Assembly (NCBI GenBank): GCA_001643675.2
Contig: LSRY02000018.1
Span: 310,001-374,000 of the forward strand
Direction of reading: 5' to 3'
From: Monocercomonoides exilis
Lineage: Eukaryota; Preaxostyla; Oxymonadida; Polymastigidae
Length of the DNA: 64,000 bases
In this document: one piece after another, positions 42,101 through 55,670 of the stretch
Layout of the letters: each line of letters opens with the position of its first letter
Position numbering within the stretch: position 1 is the first letter of the stretch
Notes under the pieces: generated by a model
The model's input: the letters and a program-made list of their open reading frames with translations, nothing else
The model's database searches: none
Told to the model about the DNA's origin: nothing
Program-made: the position numbers and the translations under genes

Positions 42101-44106
42101 GAGATTGGCAGAGAAAGTGATGGAAGAAGAATCAGAAAGGTTTGAGGAATTGGACGTATTTGAAGAATTAGAAGAATTAGAAGAGTTTGAGGAGTTTGAA
42201 GAATTAGAAGAGTGAGGAGAGTGAAAGGAAGAGTTCAAAGGGAGTGGAGTTTGGCTGAAGTCTCTCGAAGAAGAAGCTGAGTGTTGAGAAAGATTGGCTG
42301 GGGATGGGCTCTGCCAGTTGGGAAGAGTGAAAGATGAAGATGAAAGTGAAGAGGGAGAAGAAGAAGAAGAAGAAGATGATGATGATGATGATGATGATGA
42401 TAATTGAAGATTAGATGATGTTGCTGTTTTATAATAATTATTGCTATTTGTGTTATTATTAGAAGCATTCACAGATGCTGGATAAAGTACAGATTGAGTA
42501 TTTTCTTGTGAAGATTTCTCAAAAAATCCCGAAAGAGTGCGATCAAACGACTGACTTCGTTTCATTCCTTCCAAATCAGTCTTTGCCTGCAGCTGCTGCA
42601 CAAGTTGCTGATATTGCACATTTGTTGTGGCATTTGGCAAGGAATTTGCTGGTACATCGATGGAGCGATATTCAATTGGCTGGAAAGGCAGAGAAGATTG
42701 GATATGAGAATGTGGTTGAGTTTGTGTTTGAGTTTGTGATTGAGTTTGTGTTTGAGTTAGATTTGGTGCTTGAGCTTGAATCTGTGGTGTGGCTGGTGCA
42801 GATGCCTGAGACTGAAACTGTGATCGAAAATGGGGCTGGAAATTGGGTTGAGATTGGAGTTGGGGCTGTGGAGATGTCTGTGGAGGCATCTGCATCAGCA
42901 ACTGTGACTGTGATTGTGAATGTGCTTGTGGTTGGGGTTGATGCACTGATTGCATTTGCATTTGCATTTGCATTCGCATTTGGGGTTGCTCTGCGTTTTC
43001 ACTTCCTCTCAGAAAATGAGGTGTGATTGATGAAATATACGAGGGAACATCAGTGGCATATGCAAACTGATTCATTTGAGAGTCCTCATCAGGCTGAATG
43101 GAATGCGAAGAAGAAGAAGAGCGCTCTTCCGCTGTTTGCAATGAGCGGTGCATCGCATTTGCTGCAGTAGATGGCATTGCCAACTCTTTTTCTCTTTCGG
43201 CACATGCATTTTGTGAGATTGACAAATCGTCTTGCAGTTGTATTCTCAGCTTTGAAGATGACTCGGGCACATTAACAGAATCTTTCTCCTCTGAAGAACT
43301 TATCGGCAAGTCCATTGGATTATTCTGAATAAATGGCACAGAAATTCCACTTATCTTTCTTTCCGTCATCGAGTCATCTTGAGTGTTGTTTTCTTTTGAA
43401 CGATCCACAAAACTTCGAAGAGAGGCATCTTTGTCAGATAATGGAATTTGAGCTGAATCAGGCGCACATTCAGAACAACTAGGTAATGCTTCTTCCCTAC
43501 ATACTTCTGTTACAACACATATTGAAGGATCTTCTTTTACCTGTAATTTCAATTTCGTCATTTTCTGCGAAGTTTCCATATGAGAAGATATTCTGTTTTC
43601 TTCTGCGAAAGCATGTTTTGGGAATTTTGGTTCAGGGAATATGAAATGGCAATCTAATGAAAAAGGAATTCACATGAATAGAAAAAAATCTTATCTTTTG
43701 AGTGAAGCAAACCTCTTGATGAAGACTCTTTTGGCAAAATTGATGTAAATTGCAAAGATTCCCTGTATATGCAATATTGCTTCTTCTCAACATGCACCTG
43801 CTTTAATAGAAAACAATGAGAATATATTTCACTTTGACTTTTCCCAGGATCTCGAAAGCCGGTGCAATGAATAAGAATGAAATTTGAGAAAGTATGTGCA
43901 ACTAACGCCATCAAACAAAGATCGGCGTTCATGTATTTCTTATTGTTTTCCAAAATAAGCTTTGGCTCCGAAAAAACATATGATTTGTAATCGGAAAAAA
44001 GCAACTTTATCGCGTCTTGAGCATAAAAAGTTTGTAACTGTTCAACATCTGTTCTTAGCAACTTGTAAAATTGACGCATAAATTTTCGTCCGATTCGGAT
44101 ATCCAT
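36194..44106 (-). CDS. Giant G3BP-like protein: NTF2 domain plus split RRM in low-complexity sequence
   Basis: Exon 1 (44106-43713) joins in phase to exon 2 (43653 downward) across a 59-bp GT-AG intron. Exon 1 is an NTF2-like domain: IGRKFMRQFYKLLRTDVEQL, QTFYAQDAIKLLF, GFRDPGKSQSEIYSHCFLL and QYCIYRESLQF. Exon 2 adds about 2,480 residues, mainly Ser runs with Gln-rich ends and a Lys/Glu-rich middle. Two unique islands stand out: RKVFFRAPAGSKRVKTEAMR followed by ILLDEYFRSKFPKI (plus-strand 40379-40494), and IERVFVVHTNMIVTFRHESI followed by AKWMINEV and NNIPFVME (38405-38545). Together they read as strand 1-helix 1 and strand 2-strand 3-helix 2-strand 4 of one RRM, separated by about 600 low-complexity residues. 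NTF2 plus RRM is the G3BP/Rasputin stress-granule arrangement, so an RNA-granule role is inferred. The frame ends at TAG 36194-36196, but a second TAG and an NQ-rich continuation follow. Confidence 0.6.
36289..36382. repeat. (GAGATT)n array coding Gln-Ser repeats
   Basis: About fifteen GAGATT units. On the minus strand they encode the (Ser-Gln)n run near the C-terminus of the giant protein. Confidence 0.95.
38850..39150. repeat. GAA/GAG trinucleotide tract coding poly-Ser
   Basis: A tract of GAA and GAG units reading as long Ser runs on the minus strand (TCT/TCC codons mixed). It is one of many such tracts in the gene. Confidence 0.9.
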
Positions 44107-44297
44107 GGTGGAGATTCCAGGACAGCTCCAGCTGTTTTCAAATTAATTTCTATGATCTGGACCATTTTTACGTGAAATCATCAATAACAAACAACAAATG
44201 TTAAAGCAATTAGCAATCAACATACATGATTTTAGGAATTTCACTTCGATAAAAAAATGTTCTCTCAACCTTTATTAAAATTTAATTTCTAAAAGAA
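44107..44297. promoter_or_regulatory. Shared divergent promoter region of the two giant genes
   Basis: Only 191 bp separate the start codons of the minus-strand G3BP-like gene and the plus-strand giant gene. It must hold both 5' flanks. The sequence is AT-rich with no motif I can name. Confidence 0.5.
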
Positions 44298-46121
44298 ATG
44301 GACAAGCCTTTCTCTTGTTCTAAGGAACGAAAAGAGAGAAAGAAAAAGAAAAAGAAACAAAACAGAGCATCTTCTGTTGTTTCTGTTTCGTATACATCTT
44401 TAAGAAATTCATTTCAAACGTTTTCATCTCTTCGACAATATTTATCAACAGCTTGCGAAAAACGAGAAAAAGCTTGCAAATTATTTGAATCAAAAAATCT
44501 GCAAAATAGAGAATGTCTTCAATGCAGCATCAATATGAGAAAAAATGTTACCATCCTTGAATCTTTATTGGAATATCATAACAGAACTTTTCAGCTTATG
44601 GAACAGCAATTGCTTGTTACGCGACAGAGAATTGATATGAAAATATGTACTCTAACAGATTACCTTCGAAAAAGAAGTGATGAATTTGATGGAATGATAA
44701 AGCAAGATAAATACGGAAATTTCGCTGTTCATTCCTCTTCAAGATATAAACGACTTGACAAAGTTGGTTGGGCTAAAACGTCTTTCATTCACACAATGAA
44801 ATTGCCAAGGCCGCAAGCTCAAAGCACAACATTATTACTTAGCGACTTGCTTCCAAAAATAAGATCTTCAAGAGCGACATTTTCGTTTCCTCATTCATCA
44901 TCATATCGCATTTCTATACCAACTTTTTCTCCAAATTTACCGTTTCAGCGCTCGACTTTTACTCAAGAACAGAAGTCATTTTCTTTGCTATCTTCTACTT
45001 CATCAAATCAAAACTTATTATTATTTTCAACAGGATCAGAAAAAGACCACAGGGAAGGTAAACAAGCTGCAAAAAAGCGCCTAAACGAAGCAGAAATTGA
45101 GGTGTTGCGTATTCTTCTGAGGAGCTGCAGAACGTTGAGATGTCTGTTGACAAAGGAAAACAGCGACGAGAACTATCAACAGGAGAGGAAAACAGACTTG
45201 AAAGAGAAAGGATTGAATAACAGAGCAATTGAAAGCAATCAGCAGCAACTAAAACAACAACAAAATGCAAGTAAACAAACGTCCTCTGGCATTTCACTCA
45301 TTTCAGATAATTTTGCTAGTCAAACTAATTCTTTTTCTTCATCATCATCTTCTACTTCTTCATCTTCAACAATAACAACTTCTTCTTCATCTCCTCCTCC
45401 TTCCTCTTCTTCTTTCACTTCGTCCTCAATTAACCTCAAAAAAGACACAGAAATATCACAAAATGATAAAGAAGTCTTTATTGCCCCCGGAGAACATTTT
45501 CATTCCAATTCACAAAAATCACCTCAATCTCATTTTATTCTTATCCCTTCTTCTCCATCTCCTTCTTCTTCTTCCACTTCACCATCTTCCTCTAATAATT
45601 CATCTTCTTCCTCTTCTCCTTCCTCCTCTTCTCCTTCCTCCTCCTCCTCCATCCCCAAACCTTCTCCCCAATGGAACACATTCACCCAATCATCCCCAAT
45701 CACATCAGAAGATGACAATTCCAAGTCTTTTCCTTCTCCTTCTGAAACGCCTCTTTCATTCATCAGCCCTGTCCCTGTGATTGAATATGATAGAAGTGAT
45801 AGAATCACTCCTCAATCAATAGATTCTTCTATGTCACCTTCTTCTTCCTCTCCTTCTTCATCTTCCTCTCCTTCTCCTTATTCTACTCCCTCCTCCTCCT
45901 CCTCTTCTTCTTCTTCTTCTTCTTCTTCTCTCTCCATTTCATCCTCTTCCTCATCTTCTCATTCACATCACACTCATCTCTCTGCCAAATCAATCGAACA
46001 TTCCATCACAAGAAACTCCTTCTCTTTCGATTCTTCTCTTCAGACACGAAATTCTGCCTCTAAATACAACAATAGCCTTTCTCTTCTCAACGATGCAATC
46101 GCTTCACCTTCTCCTTCTGTT

Positions 46122-46153
<32 letters not shown>

Positions 46154-46611
46154 CTCTTCTTCTTCTTCTTCTTCCTCTTTCATTTCACAGTCCACTCCTT
46201 TCTCTTATTCCACTAATGTTCTTCACAGTCAACCTCTTCCTCTTTCACCTTCATCATCCTCTTCTCCTTCTTCTTCTCCATCTCTCTCTCCTTTTCCTTT
46301 TCCATCTTCTTCTTCTACTACTTCTCTTTCTCTTCCAATTTCTCTCTCTCTCTCTCCTCTCCTCTCCTTCTCCCACTCTCTCTCAGAGCTCCATCTCATC
46401 ATTTCTTCTCGCCATAGAAAATATCTTCATCATTCGAAAGAAGAAGCAACTGCACTTTCTTTGAGTGTGTGTGTGCTGGAGATGATGTTTGATGTGGGAA
46501 AGGTGTGGACACAGAAGAGAAGAGAAGAAGTGATGAAGAAATTGGAAGAAGGAAGGAGGAGAGAGAAGGAGAAGGAAAGAGAGAAGGAGAAGGAAAGAGA
46601 AAGGGAAAGAG

Positions 46612-46644
<33 letters not shown>

Positions 46645-47495
46645 TGAAGAAGGAAAATGGAAGAGGAAAAGGAAGTTATGACATTAAACATTATATTGCT
46701 TCTTTTGCTTCTAATCCTTCTTCTTCAACTTCTTCTTCTTCCTCTGAAATCAATCAGAATAATTCAATTCCCTTTAAAAGAACATTTTCTCATTCATTTT
46801 CTTCTTCTTCTTCCTCCTCCTCCTCTTCTTTTTCTTCTCTTTCTTCTTCTTCTCTTTCACTTCATCCATTTCATATGAATCTTCCGTCACCTCAACATCA
46901 AAACTGTACAGCAATTGAATCTCTTCATCCAATCAACAATTCTTCTTCTTCTTCTTTCTCTCCTTCTTTTCCTTCTTCTTCCTCATTATCTTCCTTTTCT
47001 TCTTCTCCTTCTTCCTCTTCTCCTTCTCCTCTCCTTTCTCTCTCTTCCTTATCCCCTTATTTCTACATCTCCCATTCTAATTGCCTTTATTTCTCTCTTT
47101 CTCCTCTCAAATCCTTCTCTAATCCTCTTCCTGTTATTCTTTCTCTCAATCCTTTCTTTCTATTCAACAAGGGAATCGCCAAATTAGGCAAAGGAAAACT
47201 CGTAAATTCACTTGGTGCTTATTTAGGGTTCTCGAAACATGTAGGTACTGGCGGTTTAATTGGTATGCAGATGATAGAGAAAGAGCTGAGGATGAGGCAT
47301 AAAGACTATCACAAATACAAATTGAGGAAAGAGGCAATGAAAAGGAAGAGAATTCAGAGAGAAGAGCAGATGAAATTAATGATGAAAATGGCAAGAGAAA
47401 AAGAAATGGAAGAGATGGAGAACAAAAACAAGAGTAAGAATTGTAAAAAGCAGTCGAATAAATCATCTTCTCAATCATCTAATTCTATTAATCCT

Positions 47496-47527
<32 letters not shown>

Positions 47528-48398
47528 AAAATCTCCAAAATCACCAAAGTTTTTAAATGATTCCAATGCTAACACACTTTACTCCCTTATCTCTTCATTC
47601 TCCTCTGGCTCTGCTTCTGCTTTAGCTTCATTAACATCCTCTTCTTCCTCTTCCTCTTCCTCTAATTCCTCCTCTAATTCCTCTTCTTCTCTTTCTTCTT
47701 CCTCTTCTTCTTCTCTTCTCTCTCGCCATCACTCACGTGAGTCCTTCCAATCAGAAGAAGGGCATGCAGATGGAATGAGCTGTGTGTCTGTGGATGAAGA
47801 GGGATATTTCAGCGATGATCCTATTTCTGAGCTGGTGGAGGGAGAAAGCAGTGGAATGAGTGGAGAAGAAGAAGAGGAAGAGGAAGAAGGAGGAGAAGAG
47901 GGAGAAGAGGAGGAAGAAGAAGAAGTTGTATCGTTGAGAGGAAGTGATTGGGAGAAGGAGGAGAAGGAGAAAGAAAAAGAAGATAGTGAAGGAAGTGGAG
48001 GAAGAGGAAGAGGAAGAGGAAGAAGAAATGGAAAGAATGAGAATTATGATGAAAGGGTGAAGGATGTTTATAGTTGTGGATATGATGAAGATGAAGACGA
48101 TGAAGACAATGGCAATGAAGAAGAAGGAGAAAAAGAAGAAGAATGTGAAGAAGAAGAAGAGGGAGAAGGAGAAGAAGAAGAAGATGATGAAAGAGAATCG
48201 CATTTATCCTTTCGAAGTCCATCTCCTTCTCCTATGTCTCTTTCTTCTCTTTCTCCCACTCATTCATACAGCAGTATTCATTCCTATGGAGCTATTGCGA
48301 AGAATTCTTCTTCTTTCTCTTTTTCTTCCTCTTCTTCTTCTTCTTCTCTCTCTCCTTCTTCTCCTCTTTTTTCTTCTTCCTCTTCTTCATCATCTTCC

Positions 48399-48430
<32 letters not shown>

Positions 48431-51400
48431 CCCTTTTTATTCTCCATCAAATTCTCTTTCTTCGCTCTCTCTTTCTCCTCATTCTCCTCATTCTCTTCAT
48501 TCTTCTCCTCAAAAATCCAATCATTTGCTTTCTCTTCCTCCTCAAAGGAAAACAATAAAAGTGAAGAAAATTACACCTAATAAATATTCTGGTTCATTGC
48601 TGACACACAAACAAGGGAAAGAGAGAGAAAGAGGAAGAGAAAGAGGAAGAGAAAGAGGAAGAGAAGGAAGAAGAGAAGAGAGAGAAAGGAGAAATAATAA
48701 TGTGAATAAATATAACAATAACAATAATTCTCATTATCATTATAAATCAATAAGAGAGGAAGAAGAAGAAGAAGAAGAAGAAGATGATGATGATGATGAT
48801 GATGATGAAAAAGGTAAAAATTCAAAAATAAACAAAAATAAACAAATAAACGTGAAATATGATGAAAGATATGACAATTTGTTCAAAGAGAAGAAAAGAG
48901 GGGTAGCAAAACTGTTAGACATCAAAGGAAGAATTGAAGCAAATGCATCAGAAGTTCGAATAAACAACATTTTGAGCACGCTTTTTGCGAATTTCCAGGG
49001 AGAACAAGAAGCAAGTGAGGCGAGGAAGATGGGGGAGGATGAAGATGAAGAGGAGGATGAAGAGGAAGAGGAAGAAGAAGAAGAGGAGGAGGAGGAGGGG
49101 GAAGAAGAAGAAAGTGAAGAGGAAGAGGAAGATGATGAAGATATTGAAAGTGAAGAAGAAGAAGAAGAAGAAATTAAAAGAGAAAGATATAAACCCAAAT
49201 ATCATTCTCATTCTGATTTTTATCTTATCAATAAAGGAAAGATGAATACTTCTGCAATGAATGAAAGAAATATCAAAGATTTAAAAGATTTAAAAGATAA
49301 AAAAGATAAAATGGAATTTAGAGAGAAAAATGATAAAAGAGATAAAGAAGAGAAAAATGAATCAAGAAATTCAATGAGAATGAAAGAAGCAAAAGAACTT
49401 AATAATCAAAGGGGAAATGGATTGATTCATTCTATTTCTCGTTCTTCTTCCATCTCTACTTCTTCTTCTTATCCTTCTTATCCTTCTTCTCATTCTGATT
49501 CTAATTCTTATTCTAATTCTAATTCTCTCTCTGTTAATTCATTTGATAATAGAAACAAAAGAGAAGGGGAAAATAAATATTCTGAAGCAACTTTTTCAAA
49601 TAGCTCGCTATTTCCATGTTCTACACTGCCTATTCAGGAAGGTGTGGAGAAAAGAAATGAAATACAACAACAATTTTTGATGGAAAACAAGAAAAAGGAA
49701 AATTTAAGTAAACAACAGAAGGAAAGTGAAATGGGGAAAGAAGGAGAGGAGAAGAGAAAAATGAAGAATATATTGCAAAATAATTCTAATTCTTCTTCTC
49801 TTCCTTCTCCTTCTCTTCCTTCTTCTCCTTCTCCTTCTCAAACAAAACACCAAATGCAATCAATCAGTACATTCCATCACATTCCCATCAAAAACTCTCC
49901 AACTCATCCATTCACTTTCTCTCCCTCTCCTTCTTCTGCTCCTCTTCCCATTCTTCCTCTTCTTTCTTCTAATCCTTCTTCTAATTCTTCTTATTCTTCT
50001 AATTCTTCTTCTTCCTCTTCCTCTTCCTCTTCCTCTTCTTCTATTAATTCTTCTAATTCTATTGTAAATGCTAATGCTTCTTTGAATGAAAGTTTTGCTT
50101 TTTCTTCTCTTTCTTCTCCTCCTTCACATTATTCTTCTTCTTTTTCTTCTCCTTCTTCCTCTCCTTCTTCTCCTCATTCGATTTCTTCTTCTTCTTCTTC
50201 TCTTCCTCATTCTCTTCCTCTTCCTCTTCCTTCTCCTCCTCCTTCTTCTCATTTCATTTCCTCTCCTCCAACACCTCAAGCCATTCATTCTAATTCTCCT
50301 TCTCATTTCTTTCCTTCCTCTTCCTCTTCCTCTTCCTATTCTTCTCTTTCTTCTTCTTTTAATAATAATAAATCTCTTCATCATCATCCTTCTGTTCTTT
50401 CTCTTCTTTCATCGTCATCTTCTTCTTCCTCCTCCTCTTCTTCTTCCTCTCCTTTCTCTTCTTTTTGTTCTCCTTCTCATTCAATCAACTCACAATGTTT
50501 CACTCTTCTATCAAAATTAGGTTCAAATCTTCCTTTTTATTCTTCTTCCTCCTCTTCCTCCTTCTCTTCTTCCTCTTCTTCCTCTTCCTCTTTAACTCCA
50601 TTAACTTCATTTGCTTCTTTATTCTCTTCTTCTTCCTCTTCAAATTCTTCTTTTCGCAATTTCTCTTCCTTTCAATTCCACCCTCGCTCTCTTAAACATT
50701 CTCCTCTTTTTTTCATCTGCGGAATTTCTTTGCCGCCGCGTTTTGATGTTCTTAATTTGGAAACGATGCATTTTCCGGCGTGGCAGCAGGATTTAAGGGA
50801 GGAAGATATGGAGATGATATTTCAGTGGTTTGAGAAGAGGCCGAATGTGCTGATGATAAAAGAGAGGGAAATGAAAGGAAGAGAAAGAAAAGGAGAAAAA
50901 GAGAGAGAAAGAGAAAGAGAAGGAGGAGATGGAAGAGGAGAAAGGGAAGAAGTGAAAGATGATGTAAAACAAAATGAGACCATAAACCAACAGAATGAAA
51001 CAAAAAATGACAGTTTCAATGAAAAGGAGAGATTAACCGATTTATCAAACAATCATCCATTTAATGATGATATTTCAAACAACCATTTTCAAAATTCCAA
51101 TCCAAATACTTTTAATTCAAAAGAACAGAGCAGCAGAGAAGAAGTATCAACACCCAACAGATTGCGTTCTGAGTCATTTTCTTCACCAGCAAACAGAACA
51201 AAGCATAATACAGATAACTCTGAATCAAATAAGATTAATAGATTATCTTCTTCCTCTTCCTCCTCCTCCTCCTCTTCTTCTTCCACTATTTCTTCAGTTT
51301 CTTCAATGTCTTCTTTCTCCCCTTCTTTTTCTTTAGTCCATCAACCCGTCTTCAAACCACCTATTTCTCCGCGGAGAAATACAAACCTTGGAATTGATGC

Positions 51401-54400
51401 TATTCCTCCTTTTCCTGGTATGCACAGACACAATTCGCGCCTTTTCCATTCAAATTGCAACATTTTCGGCAGTTCAAATGAAGAAAAAGGAAGAAAAGAA
51501 ACGAATATTCAGTTGATTAATAGAAATAGCGATAGAATTAGTAATAGCAATTTCAATAGAAATGGCTATGGAATAGGAAGAACTGAAAGAAGCATCATTG
51601 GAAATGAAATAAGAAATGGAAGGAATTATAAAAATATGAATGAAAGTAGCAAAACGATGGTGAAATCTCATTCAGAACAAGAGCTGAAGAAGCTGTCTAT
51701 GTACACTCCTTTGTGTGATATTCCTCGGTTTATCAGAGAAAATAAGGAATTTCAAGCAAAAGAGCAGGAATTGAACAGAGAAAGAACAACAAATGGAATG
51801 AAACGAACTTATTTAAAAGCCAAAACAAACAACTTGAATGAAAAAAGAAGACATTTCAGATGTCATTTTCTGTTTCACAGACAAAAACCAACAAATTCCA
51901 ATGATTTTATTGCAGAAAGTCGTTTTTTCGCTCAAGCAGAACAATCCAAGCAGCTGAATCCATCGGCATTTGAAAGCACTTCATCCATGTTGTGTCCTCT
52001 TCCTTCTTCATATGTGAGAAGACTTGACGAATTTCACAATGGGATCGATCGGAGAAACGGAGAAATGTCAAAAAATGACAAGGGAATATACACGAATCAA
52101 CAACATAATGAAGGAATTGATAGAAGAATAACAATGTATGATGAATCCATACCAACCTCCTTCACCACACGCCCTTCCCACTCACTCAACCACATTCTCC
52201 TCTCTCTCCTTCCTCCAGCTACCATCTCTTCATTCGAACGCCTCTCCTCTGCACTTGGCTCCATAGCTCATCTTGTCTATCTCCTTTCTCTCTCTCTGGC
52301 TGTCCCTCTGCCTCACCCTGTCTTTCCTGCTTTGTCTCGCTCTCTCATCTTCAGCACACGAAGAATCGAACTCAGATTGCTTTGCCCCAATCAATCTTCT
52401 CTTTCTGGGTGGCTTTTGCCTGGATTGTTAGACTCAGCACTGGGAAGAGCAAAAGGAGTGGTTGAAATGAAAGGAGGTGCGTCAGCATCATCAACAATAT
52501 CATCTTCTTCTTCTTCTTCTGTTTCTTCTGTTTCTGTTTCTTCTTATCCTTCTTCCAATTCTCTTTCCTCTTTTTCTTCTCCTTCTCCTTTGGTTCCTTC
52601 AAAATCATCATCATCTTCTTCTTCCTCTTCCAAAAAATCTACAAAATCTCATTCAAAAGAAAACAAAGGCAAAACTAGCAATATAATCACTCCTTCTGCT
52701 GTTGATGCATCTTGCTTAGTTCACAACAGATTAATGACAGAAGTATTGAATGTACTGAAAGAGAGAAAAAACGCTATCAAAAGCGATTTTATCTCAAGTG
52801 TCTGTGTGAGAAGGAATTTATCTGCTGCTTCTAATTTTATCTCTTCTTCCTCTTCTTCCTCTTCTTCTTCCTCCTCCCCCTCTTCTTCTTCAACAATTTC
52901 TTCTGTTTCATCAATTACATCTTCTTTTTCTCCTTCTATTCATCCATATTTTTCTTCCTCCATTTCTTTGCAGAATTACTCTTCAAAAAATAGCACATCA
53001 AACAATCTTCCACTAATATCACCACAATCAATCAGAAGTTCTTCTTCTTTTACTTCATCTATTTCTTCTATTTCATCCTCGAATTCTTCTTTTCTTTCTT
53101 CATCTTCTTCTCATTCTTCAGTTAAATCTCAATTTCAGGCATTTCAACCAGCAACAGGATTCCGTTCTAATCAGTCAAATATGAACAATAACAACAATAG
53201 AAGTACTAATGATAAGAATAATAACAATCTTCCTATTCTTCCTTCCTCTCTCACTCCTTCTGCTCCTCTTCCTCAATCTATTTCTTCTTCTCCTTCTTCT
53301 TCCTCTTCCTCTTCCTTTTCTTCTTCTTCTCCACTCAAATCCAAATCTCATCTTCCTTTTTTCTCAAAGTCAACTTCTCCAATCATTCCTTATTCTCCTT
53401 CTAATTCTTCTTCTTCCTCTTCTTCTCTTTCTCTCCCTCAACCTGAAATGCTCTGGCAACCTCCTCTTTCTCCTTCTTCCTCTTCTTCCTCTTCCTCTTC
53501 CTCTTTCAATTTAAGAGCTTTTGTTTCATCCTCCCCATCCTCCTCCTCTTCTTCTTCTTCTTCTCTTTCTTCTCCTCCTCTCTCTCCTTCTCATAATCAA
53601 CTTCCTCATTCTTCTGCTTTTTCTGTTTCAAGTTGTTTGAATGAGTTTCCTCAATCAAATATGAATTGCTTATTAGAATCATCCAATGAGAATAATAATA
53701 ATAATATCAACAAAGAAATTATTGCTTCCTCTTCCTCCTCCTCTTCCTCTTCTCCATTTATTTCTTCCTCCTTTTCTGTTCCTCGTTCAAATGACTCACC
53801 AGCTATTATATCTCCTTCTTCTCTCCCTTCTTCTTTCCCTTATCCTCCTTCCACTCCTCCTCTTCTTGTTGGAGATTCCATTCAATCAATTGACAATTCA
53901 TCTTCTTCCTCTTCCTTTTCATCCTCTTCTTCTTCTGCTTCTGCTTTCTTTCCTTCTTCTTCTCTTTCTTCCTCTTCTTCCTCTTTTCCAATTGATTCTC
54001 AATCTTCTTCTTCTTCTTCTTCTTCTTCTTCTTCTTCTTCTTCTTTTGTTCCTCCTCCAAAGAGAAAAGCGAGCTTCATCCAACAAACACAACCAATGCC
54101 TCCTCCTTCTGTCTTGTCTGAACAGCTCTTCTTGCCTCCTTCTTCTCTTCCTTCGTCTTTTTCTTCTCTCCCTTCATTCAGCGTGCCTTCAAGAAACAAC
54201 ATGCCTTCTTCTTCTTCTGATTCAACCTCTTCTTCCTCTTCCTCTTTTCCCTCTTCTTCCTCTTCCTCCTCCTCCTCCTCTTCTTCTTCTTCTTCTTCTT
54301 CTGATTCTCTCCACAATATTCCCATCACCACTGCCATCATGTCTTCCACCCCAATTCAACCTGTTGCTCCTCCTCTTCCTTTCTTTCTCCCTCAAAATGC

Positions 54401-55670
54401 TTCTTCCAATTCTTCTTCTTTTTCTTTTTCTTCTTCATCTCATTCATCAGAAAATGAATCAGTTCAACAAAAATCCTCAAACAAACTTGCATCTTTTGCC
54501 AAGACGCATCATCTAACCATTCAAGATATCCCCAATTCAACTTATTCTTCTTCCATTTCTTCCTCCTCTTCCTCTTCTCTCCATCCACCCCCTCATTCAG
54601 AGTGTCTCCCTTCTTTCCTCACCTTCCCCCACGGTGTCTGCTGCTCTTCTCCTTCTTCTTCTCTTTCCTGGTCTTTCCTTCGTTTGAGTGCAGTTTTCTC
54701 GCCTTTTCACAGCTTTCCTCCAAAATCCTCTTTTTCCACTGAATTTCTCCCTTCTTATTCTTTTCCTCCTTCAAAGACTTCTTCAAAAATGATTGTTTCT
54801 CCTTATTCGTTTTCTTCTTCTTCTTCTTCATTTGCTTCTTTTCCTCTTGATGATTCTTCAATTTCCTCTTCCTCTTCTTCTTCTTCTCGTTTATCTTCTG
54901 ACAAATCTTCTCTTTTGCCAACAAAAAGCATTTTCAAGCGGACTTATACCTCAACTGCAGTAACATCATCTTCTTCTTCTTCAACAAATACATCATCAGC
55001 ACCTTCATCAAATACAACTGTTATTCGCTACACACGCCGGAAGCTTTCACCAATGCCTTCTTCCATCACCTCTTTTCCTTCTAGTTCTTTCTCTTCTTCT
55101 TCTCATTCTTCTTCTCATTCTTCTTCTTCTCTCCTCAGCCAACCTCTTCCCCTCCCCTCCAAGCAAATCCACATCTTCCGCCACAAATCAGCTTCATTCA
55201 CACTTCTTCTGCATCTTTCTCAGCACTCCTTTCTGCCTGGCCCTGTTTATCCTCTCTTCATTGACGATGGAACTGTGCAAGATCACACACGACATAGCAA
55301 TTCATCATCAACTTCTTCTTCTTCAACAGCTTCTTCCTCTTCCTCTTCTTCATCAAAAAATGCAAAATCCAATTCAAAAACTTCACAATCATCACGCCAA
55401 TCATCATCAAACACATCTTCTTCTTCCTCCAAAAAGGATAACAATAGCAATAGCAATAACAGCAATAATAATAACAATAATAGCAAAGCCAGCCAAAATG
55501 AAGGCAAAAAGGTTGTTTCGCAGGAAGAGGTGAGAAGAATGGAGGTAGGAGTGCTGCTTTTGTGGTTGGACATTGAAACACTTCGGATGGCTGTGGATTT
55601 GCCCCCTGCAACTTATCAGCAGCTGTTGGAATCTGTGATGGAAGTGATGGCAGCAGTGACTGGGAAGTGA
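44298..55670 (+). CDS. Giant poly-Ser protein with UVRAG/Vps38/Atg14-like islands
   Basis: A single 3,790-codon frame ending in UGA. A basic start (SKERKERKKKKKKQNRASS) is followed by a helical, probably coiled-coil region, MRKNVTILESLLEYHNRTFQ and LMEQQLLVTRQRIDMKICTL. Islands between Ser, Ser-Asn and Lys/Glu runs include NKGIAKLGKGKLVNSLGAYL, SPLFFICGISLPPRFDVLNL and TMHFPAWQQDLREEDMEM. Near residue 2,650, LSSALGSIAHLVYLLSLSLA followed by VPLPHPVFPALSRSLI resembles the conserved core of the UVRAG/Vps38/Atg14 family. Near the C-terminus, RRMEVGVLLLWLDIETLRM resembles that family's leucine-rich VFLLNKDIEQL segment. Those proteins are regulatory subunits of the class III PI3-kinase complex in autophagy and endosome sorting. 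The assignment rests on these motifs only. No UAR codon occurs in the whole frame although Gln is common. Confidence 0.45.

Noticed and set aside
36260-43328. Many plus-strand Arg-, Lys- and Glu-rich ORFs
   Set aside because: Antisense shadows of Ser/Glu-rich tracts of the minus-strand giant gene.
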